Positions 59,044 through 64,000 of a DNA stretch of 64,000 nucleotides are shown one piece after another. The DNA is from CAZGSN01 sp964371655 (lineage in GTDB: Bacteria; Desulfobacterota; Binatia; HRBIN30). The translations under genes and the position numbers were made by a program. The stretch's first letter is position 1; the number at the start of each line of letters is the position of its first letter. The notes under the pieces were generated by a model that was not told where the DNA came from, did not search any database, and was given only the letters and a program-made list of their open reading frames with translations. The stretch spans positions 75,868-139,867 of the forward strand of contig CAYJOD010000009.1 in assembly GCA_964371655.1 (NCBI GenBank). The letters are read 5' to 3'.

Positions 59044-59126
59044 TGTAGGGGCAACCCCCCGTGGTTGCCCACATCTGGATGGCAAGATCGGCGTGATCGG
59101 GCAGGCCACGGGGGCCTGCCCCTACA
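59044..59126. repeat. TGTAGGGGCAACC palindrome
   Basis: TGTAGGGGCAACCCCCCGTG at the left faces GGCCACGGGGGCCTGCCCCT and ACA at the right around a ~35-bp core. It lies between the divergent formyltransferase-like and IclR genes, upstream of the IclR promoter. Confidence 0.75.
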
Positions 59127-59180
59127 TACGGAGGCTCCGGGGCGACTTTGTCGGTGTCCTCTTCAGGCCACGCGCCCGGT

Positions 59181-59210
59181 TTGACATAGCAACACCCTCT
59201 CAAGTAGATA
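59181..59210 (+). promoter_or_regulatory. Sigma70 promoter of the IclR gene
   Basis: TTGACA at 59181-59186, an 18-bp spacer, and TAGATA at 59205-59210; the ribosome site CGGAGGAATA and ATG (59234) follow 13-23 bases later. The best promoter match seen in the window. Confidence 0.7.
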
Positions 59211-59233
59211 AAACACCATTTTCCGGAGGAATA

Positions 59234-60025
59234 ATGGTAGTACGGCGTGAGAAGACTAACTACACGATCCAGTCCGTTGCGCACGCCCTCGATGTCTTGG
59301 AGCAATTCACGGCTGACGCGGAGGAGCTCGGCGTCACCGAGCTCAGCAAGCGCCTCAAGCTGCACAAGAACAACGTCTTCCGTTTGCTCGCTACTCTCGA
59401 GAGCCGCGGTTACATCGAGCAGAACAAAGCCACCGACAACTATCGCCTGGGGCTGAAATGCCTGCAGCTAGGGCAACGCTTCGTGGCGCAAATGGGATTG
59501 CTGCGCCAGGCGCGGCCGGCGGTGATGCAGCTTTCCAAAGTCGCCAGGGAGACCACCTACATCGCGATCCTGCGCGGGCCTTTGACCATTCCTCTCGACG
59601 TCGTCGAGACCGAGCAAGCGGTTCGCGTCACCGTCCGACTCGGCGACCCGGTGCCGTTACACTGCACCGCGGTCGGTAAAGTTCATCTCGCCTTCGGCGA
59701 CGAAGAGCTACGCGCCTCGCTGCCGGAGACGCTGGCCAAGTTCACCGAGAAGACGATCACCGAACGCAACGCCTTGAGCTCGCAACTCAAGAAGGCGGTG
59801 GAGAACGGCTACGCGGTAGATCTCGGCGAGCATATGGAAGACGTGCGCTCGGTGGCGGCACCGGTGCGCGACTACACGCGTCTGGTGGTGGCCGCCATCG
59901 CGGTCGCCGGTCCCGCCTATCGGCTCACACAGGAGCGCATCGAGAAGGAGCTCGCACCCCTGGTGGTGCGCGCGGCGCGCGATCTCTCCTCCCGCCTCGG
60001 CCTCGAAGCCGAGGCCGGCGCATAG
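59234..60025 (+). CDS. IclR-family transcriptional regulator
   Basis: A 263-aa regulator. N-terminal winged helix at about 10-75 (IQSVAHALDVLEQFTADAEE, LGVTELSKRLKLHKNNVFRL) precedes the IclR effector-binding domain (VARETTYIAILRGPLTIPLD; PVPLHCTAVGKVHLAFGDEE; MEDVRSVAAPVRDYTRLVVA). Good ribosome site. It lies upstream of etfBA on the same strand (139-bp gap), so the ETF genes or lipid breakdown are plausible targets. Ligand unknown. Confidence 0.93.
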   Translation: MVVRREKTNYTIQSVAHALDVLEQFTADAEELGVTELSKRLKLHKNNVFRLLATLESRGYIEQNKATDNYRLGLKCLQLGQRFVAQMGLLRQARPAVMQLSKVARETTYIAILRGPLTIPLDVVETEQAVRVTVRLGDPVPLHCTAVGKVHLAFGDEELRASLPETLAKFTEKTITERNALSSQLKKAVENGYAVDLGEHMEDVRSVAAPVRDYTRLVVAAIAVAGPAYRLTQERIEKELAPLVVRAARDLSSRLGLEAEAGA

Positions 60026-60164
60026 AGGCGCGACACGCGGCCCCCTCCACGTCGACACTAATGCTTCAATGAACTGATCTCGTCCGCGGCTCTCTTGATC
60101 GACCTATACCCCCGTGGTACCGAAGCGCGGTTTCTGAAATTTCCCGTCAACTGAGGAGGCGTCT

Positions 60165-60959
60165 GTGAAGATTCTCGTCACCGTAAAACGTGTGCCGGAC
60201 CCGAATGCCACGATCAAGGTGAAGCCGGATGGAACTGGGATTGTTACCGACAATCTCAAGTACGTGATCAATCCCTTCGATGAGATCGGGATTGAGGAAG
60301 CGCTTCGCCTGAAGGACAAGTCGGGGGCAAAGGAAGTAATCCTGGTCAGCGTCGGCGGAAAGGTAGCTTCCGAGCAGCTGCGAACCGGCCTGGCGATGGG
60401 TGCCGACCGCGCCATTCTCGTCTTGGCCGAGCAAGAGCTCGATTCCCTCGCGGTGGCGCGCATTCTGCAGAAGCTCGCCACGGACGAAAAGGCCGACCTG
60501 GTTCTGATGGGCAAGCAGGCGATCGACGACGACGCCAACCAGGCCGGTCAGATGCTCGCGGCGCTGCTGGGGTGGCCACAAGCAACGTTCGCGTCCAAAG
60601 TCGAAAGCCTCGAGTCGGAAGCGGAAAAGAGCGGCACGCCAGGCGTCGCAATCGCCAACGGCAAGGCCACCGTCATCCGCGACGTGGACGGCGGTCTCGA
60701 GACCCTCGAGCTGCCACTGCCTGCGGTGGTGACCGTCGACCTGCGTCTGAACACGCCGCGCTACGCGTCGCTGCCCGGGATCATGAAGGCGCGCAAGAAA
60801 GAAATGAAAGAGATTCCCGTCGACAGCCTCGGCATCGACGTGAAGCCACGGCTTAAGGTGATCAAACTTGATCCGCCGCCGCAGCGGCAGGCGGGGCGCA
60901 AGGTCGAGAGTGTGCAGGAGCTGGTTCAGATTCTGCACAACGAAGCCAAAGTCATCTGA
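60165..60959 (+). CDS. etfB: Electron transfer flavoprotein beta subunit
   Basis: A 264-aa AMP-binding ETF subunit. Signature: MKILVTVKRVPDPNATIKVK, NPFDEIGIEEALRLKD, and LMGKQAIDDDANQAGQMLAA (AMP/adenine region), ending DVKPRLKVIKLDPPPQRQAG. GTG start at 60165, with GAGGAGG at 60153-60159. ETF collects electrons from acyl-CoA dehydrogenases and passes them to ETF-quinone oxidoreductase. Followed by etfA after 18 bp. Confidence 0.96.
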   Translation: MKILVTVKRVPDPNATIKVKPDGTGIVTDNLKYVINPFDEIGIEEALRLKDKSGAKEVILVSVGGKVASEQLRTGLAMGADRAILVLAEQELDSLAVARILQKLATDEKADLVLMGKQAIDDDANQAGQMLAALLGWPQATFASKVESLESEAEKSGTPGVAIANGKATVIRDVDGGLETLELPLPAVVTVDLRLNTPRYASLPGIMKARKKEMKEIPVDSLGIDVKPRLKVIKLDPPPQRQAGRKVESVQELVQILHNEAKVI

Positions 60960-60977
60960 TCGGAGTCGGAGCATATC

Positions 60978-61943
60978 ATGGGAAACGTTCTCGTATTCGC
61001 TGAACACCAACATGGGAAAGTGCCCAAGGCCACACTGGTAGCGCTAGCGGCTGGGAAGGACGCAGCCGCCAAGTCGGGCGGTGAGTGCCACGCCGTGGTG
61101 ATGGGCAAAGGCATCGACGCCGTCGCTGCCGACGTCGCCGAGCACGGGGCCAAGAAGGTTTACGTAATCGATGACGCGGCGCTCGAACACTACACCGCCG
61201 ACGCGCACGCGGCGGTGCTGGTGCAGCTGGTGAAGGATAAGGGCATCGAGACCTTGCTGGCCGCTTCCACCGCGGTTGGCAAAGACCTGCTACCGCGTGT
61301 GGCCGGCCTGCTCGGTGCGGGCATGGCGAGTGACGTGATCGCATTCAATAGCGACGGCACCTACCAGCGTCCGATGTACGCCGGCAACGCGGTCGCGACG
61401 GTTGCCATCGAAGGCAGCCCGAAAGTCGCCACCATTCGCCCAACCGCCTTCGACGCCGCCCCCAAGGACGGCAAGGGCGAGATCGAGAAGGTTGCAGCGA
61501 GCCTTCCGGCAGCGGCAACGACGACCCGGTTCGTTTCCTTCAACGAGCTGAAGTCGGATCGCCCGGTACTGACCGACGCGCGCGTCATCGTCTCCGGCGG
61601 GCGCGCGCTGAAGTCGGGCGAAAACTTCAAGACGGTGCTCGAGCCGCTCGTCGACGCGCTCGGCGCCGCGATGGGCGCTACCCGCGCTGCGGTCGATGCC
61701 GGCTTTGTGCCGAACGATCTGCAGATCGGTCAGACCGGCAAAGTCGTCGCCCCGGCCCTGTACATCGCCGTCGGGATCTCCGGCGCCATTCAGCACCTGG
61801 CCGGCATGAAGGACTCAAAGGTCATCGTCGCTATCAACAAGGACGCTGAGGCACCGATCTTCCAGGTAGCCGACTACGGCCTCGTGGCCGATCTCTTCCA
61901 GGCCGTGCCGCAGATGACCGACGAAGTGAAGAAGTTGAAGTAG
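60978..61943 (+). CDS. etfA: Electron transfer flavoprotein alpha subunit
   Basis: A 321-aa FAD-binding ETF subunit. The N-terminal half begins MGNVLVFAEHQHGKVPKATL; the C-terminal FAD domain contains VIVSGGRALKSGENFKTVLE, VGISGAIQHLAGMKDSKVIV, AINKDAEAPIFQVADYGLVA and DLFQAVPQM. All FAD-site segments are intact. It forms an operon with etfB. Confidence 0.96.
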   Translation: MGNVLVFAEHQHGKVPKATLVALAAGKDAAAKSGGECHAVVMGKGIDAVAADVAEHGAKKVYVIDDAALEHYTADAHAAVLVQLVKDKGIETLLAASTAVGKDLLPRVAGLLGAGMASDVIAFNSDGTYQRPMYAGNAVATVAIEGSPKVATIRPTAFDAAPKDGKGEIEKVAASLPAAATTTRFVSFNELKSDRPVLTDARVIVSGGRALKSGENFKTVLEPLVDALGAAMGATRAAVDAGFVPNDLQIGQTGKVVAPALYIAVGISGAIQHLAGMKDSKVIVAINKDAEAPIFQVADYGLVADLFQAVPQMTDEVKKLK

Positions 61944-61964
61944 ATCGGTTTCGACGCAACGCAG

Positions 61965-62110
61965 AAGAGGGGGGGGGGGGGGTGGAGCACCCCCCCCCAA
62001 TTTTTTAACCCCCCCCCCCCGGGGGAGGTGGTTTTGACCACCCCCNNNNNNNNNNTCGTTTCCCCCCAACCCCATAAGTGGGGGGGGCTTCATCCACGCC
62101 CCCCCCTCTT
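61965..62110. other. Assembly gap flanked by poly-G/poly-C sequence
   Basis: Long G and C runs from about 61965 to 62045, ten Ns at 62046-62055, and further C/G runs to about 62105. As at 44217, this looks like read-end artefact at a scaffold join. No gene is visible from 61944 to 62655 apart from the element at 62226. Confidence 0.8.
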
Positions 62111-62225
62111 TTCTTGCACCGCGCGGCAGAGGGCAAGGTAGTGTCTCCCACCGCAATTCCGCCCTCGAGCCCGCCGGATTTCGGAATGCGTTTGGGCCTT
62201 CGCGCCTTGTCACGCTCGCCACAGG

Positions 62226-62346
62226 CAGGTTGTCTCAAGAGCCACCGAACAGGGCGCGCAGCCGCGCGTCCCTACAACAAGACCGAGGAAGACCGCATGC
62301 CGTAGGGGCGCGCGGCGGCGCGCCCTGCCAGTCGTGAGACAACCTC
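62226..62346. repeat. MITE-like palindromic element, full-length copy 4
   Basis: Terminal inverted repeats CAGGTTGTCTCA (62226-62237) and TGAGACAACCTC (62335-62346), differing at one base, enclose two inner arms (AGGGCGCGCAGCCGCGCGTC and GGGGCGCGCGGCGGCGCGCC) and a core CCGAGGAAGACCGCATGC. The reverse complement matches copy 1 (22274), and its outer parts match copy 3 (52429). No transposase gene is inside. Confidence 0.9.
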
Positions 62347-62655
62347 GCCACAGTTCGTCGCAAGACTCACAGGGCGCAGCGGCGCGGCGCAGGCAAAGGC
62401 TCCGTCGGCGACCTTGCCACGGCCCTCGCGGTTTTTAGGTTTTCGCTGTCGAGGTCTCGATGTCTCTTGTAGGATGCATCGGGGCGACGCCCCAATTGAG
62501 TGACTTTCGTGAATGAATCTATCTCTGCTGGCAAACCGCGAGTCGGCAAGAACGCTGCTCCCGGTACGGTCCCTCGCGGCGCTGCCACCCGCAATGGCGT
62601 TGGCCGATATTTCCAAGCGTGTCTGCCCGTATCGTCCGAGGGGCGGACGGCAAGG

Positions 62656-64000
62656 GTGAGCCGGCTACGTCACCACCGCGGGCGGTCGCGGCTACCACGA
62701 ATATCGCTTCTCGTGGCGGCTTGTTTGTCGTTCCTACAGTACGCGACCGCAGTGGCGCAGATGTCTTCTGGCAGCGGTGCCAACGCGCTCGGCAACCTCG
62801 AGATCTCTGGCCGCGAGGTCATCGTCCCCCGGGAATTCAACGGCGACGTCAGAGCCATGCCGCAGATCCAGTTCAAGCCACGGGCGAAGCTCGAAGCCGA
62901 ACCGCTGCGACAGCCCCCCATCAACCCCAACAAGCAGCCGCTACCCGGAGCGATTGAGCCATCGCAGCCGCGACTCGCGCGGGCCCTGACCGCGAATATG
63001 CCAGCCGCCAGTCAGAGCTTTGCCGGCCTCAGCCTAAACAGTAGCTGCACCGGCGGGCAATGCGGTGGCGGTTACCCGCCCGACACCAACGGCGACGTCG
63101 GTCCCAACAATTACGTGCAGGCGGTCAATACCGGGGTGGGAATCTTCAGCAAGACCGGGACGCAACAAGCTGCCTTCACCTTCAATTCCTTTTGGGCGAG
63201 CGCCGGCACCGGGACACCCTGCGATTCAGCCAACGACGGTGACCCGGTGGTGCTCTACGACCCCATCGGCGACCGCTTCATCTTCATGGACTTCGCGTTC
63301 TCCAACTCCACCACTGGTCCGTATTATTTCTGCTTCGCGGTTTCGAAGACGAGCGATCCACTCGGCAGCTACTGGTTGTATGCGGTCCGCGGCGACGATG
63401 CGGCGCACCCCTGGTTGCCCGACTATCCCAAGGGCGCCGTATGGCCGGACGGGCTCTACTTTTCGGCCAACATGTTTTGCATGCAGTCAACCGGCTGCGC
63501 CGGTGGCCAGCAGGCGTACCAGGAGGTCCGCGTCTGGGCCTTCAACCGCACCCAGATGGAGGCCGGGCAGCCGCTGCAGCAAGTCGTGATCGACACCAAT
63601 ACGACGAATTACTTCTCGATGCTGCCGAGCAATATGCGCGGCGCGCAACCGGCGGCGGGAACGCCCAACTACTTTGTCTCTGAAAGCCAGTCAGTCTATG
63701 CCTTCGAGGTCTTCAAGTTCCACGCCGACTATAGTGGTGCGGGATCGACCTTCACCGGACCCACACAGGTATCCCACGCCACCTACACGACGCCGAACGG
63801 CGCGATCGTACCGCAGCCGAGCACCTCGACGCTGCTCGATAGCCTCTACGACCGCCTCATGATGCAGAACCAGTACCGCCGCATCGGCGGCGTCGAGTCG
63901 CTGTGGGTCGCGCACACCGTGCGCACCTCCTCTACCTCGAACACCAGCATTCAGTGGGCTCAGCTCAATGTGACCAGCGGCACGGTAGCTACCACGCCGG
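62656..64000 (+). CDS. Secreted protein, 3' end beyond the window
   Basis: An uninterrupted frame of 448 codons runs to the window end. A GTG start at 62656 gives a clear signal peptide: basic start (VSRLRHHRGRSRLPR), hydrophobic core (ISLLVAACLSFLQYATA) and AVAQ cleavage. The mature part has Pro-rich residues and then a domain with GGYPPDTNGDVGPNNYVQAV, TPCDSANDGDPVVLYDPIGD, DPLGSYWLYAV, and NYFVSESQSVYAFEVFKFHA, typical of large secreted proteins of soil bacteria. An upstream GTG at 62503 is possible but less likely. Function unknown. Confidence 0.7.
   Translation, partial: MSRLRHHRGRSRLPRISLLVAACLSFLQYATAVAQMSSGSGANALGNLEISGREVIVPREFNGDVRAMPQIQFKPRAKLEAEPLRQPPINPNKQPLPGAIEPSQPRLARALTANMPAASQSFAGLSLNSSCTGGQCGGGYPPDTNGDVGPNNYVQAVNTGVGIFSKTGTQQAAFTFNSFWASAGTGTPCDSANDGDPVVLYDPIGDRFIFMDFAFSNSTTGPYYFCFAVSKTSDPLGSYWLYAVRGDDAAHPWLPDYPKGAVWPDGLYFSANMFCMQSTGCAGGQQAYQEVRVWAFNRTQMEAGQPLQQVVIDTNTTNYFSMLPSNMRGAQPAAGTPNYFVSESQSVYAFEVFKFHADYSGAGSTFTGPTQVSHATYTTPNGAIVPQPSTSTLLDSLYDRLMMQNQYRRIGGVESLWVAHTVRTSSTSNTSIQWAQLNVTSGTVATTP

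Noticed and set aside
62449..62510. Riboswitch-like GGGGCGACGCCCC hairpin before the last gene
   Set aside because: Only one hairpin is visible and no known riboswitch consensus could be matched.

Overview
The window is GC-rich bacterial chromosomal DNA with two short assembly gaps (N runs at 44217-44226 and 62046-62055). Gene content points to a Gram-negative, chemoheterotrophic bacterium of the former Deltaproteobacteria or a related lineage such as Binatota. The grounds are outer-membrane proteins (OmpA-like lipoprotein, BcsC barrel), an hslU-argB-argD-argF-argG gene order, many fatty-acid/acyl-CoA genes with ETF, and secreted proteins with Thr-Pro repeat linkers. This assignment is inference; no rRNA or tRNA gene was seen. 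Long open frames antisense to real genes are common here because of base composition and were discarded.

Layout. 1-3.6 kb: TetR regulator, 3-Cys ferredoxin, acyl-CoA synthetase, OmpA-like lipoprotein. 3.8-8.5 kb: YhbY-type RNA-binding protein, about 0.9 kb of nested intergenic palindromes, and a large GT-C-like membrane protein with a C-terminal propeller-like part. 8.5-10.1 kb: AT-richer remnant and a toxin-first ParE/RelE-Phd module. 10.2-17.5 kb: hslU, argB, argD/argF (ATGA overlap), argG, ychF. 17.5-23.3 kb: TPR protein, PAP2-family membrane protein, enoyl-CoA hydratase plus diiron ferritin-like protein, two uncharacterised proteins. 23.6-38.1 kb: dgt and bcsZ facing a large cellulose synthesis operon on the minus strand (lipoprotein, 1792-aa BcsC, BcsD-like protein, unknown coupled protein, BcsA, BcsB). 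38.4-41.2 kb: era, a D-cysteine desulfhydrase-type PLP enzyme, a Tat-exported gluconate-dehydrogenase-subunit-3-like protein. 41.7-52.3 kb: a secretome block (Thr-Pro-linked beta-propeller/adhesin-like protein broken by a gap, a DUF1566-type protein, a Cys-rich dockerin-like protein) interrupted by a quinone oxidoreductase and a carboxylesterase. 52.7-62 kb: MFS transporter, exported SRPBCC protein, RlmL-like methyltransferase, acyl-CoA dehydrogenase, pdxH, a formyltransferase-family protein, an IclR regulator and etfBA. 62.6 kb to the end: a secreted protein running off the window.

Functionally, the acyl-CoA synthetase, acyl-CoA dehydrogenase, enoyl-CoA hydratase, ETF and quinone oxidoreductase fit beta-oxidation. 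ArgB/D/F/G give four consecutive arginine-pathway functions; argH is not next to them. The cellulose operon is the largest coherent system and the most interesting one: it has a very large BcsC, a BcsA whose PilZ second motif is degenerate, and two poorly described small genes between bcsC and bcsA.

The intergenic DNA is packed with at least eight families of palindromic repeats. One family (four copies) has 12-bp terminal inverted repeats and an internally deleted copy, like a non-autonomous MITE. Another is an approximately 180-bp element present at two loci 37 kb apart in opposite orientation.
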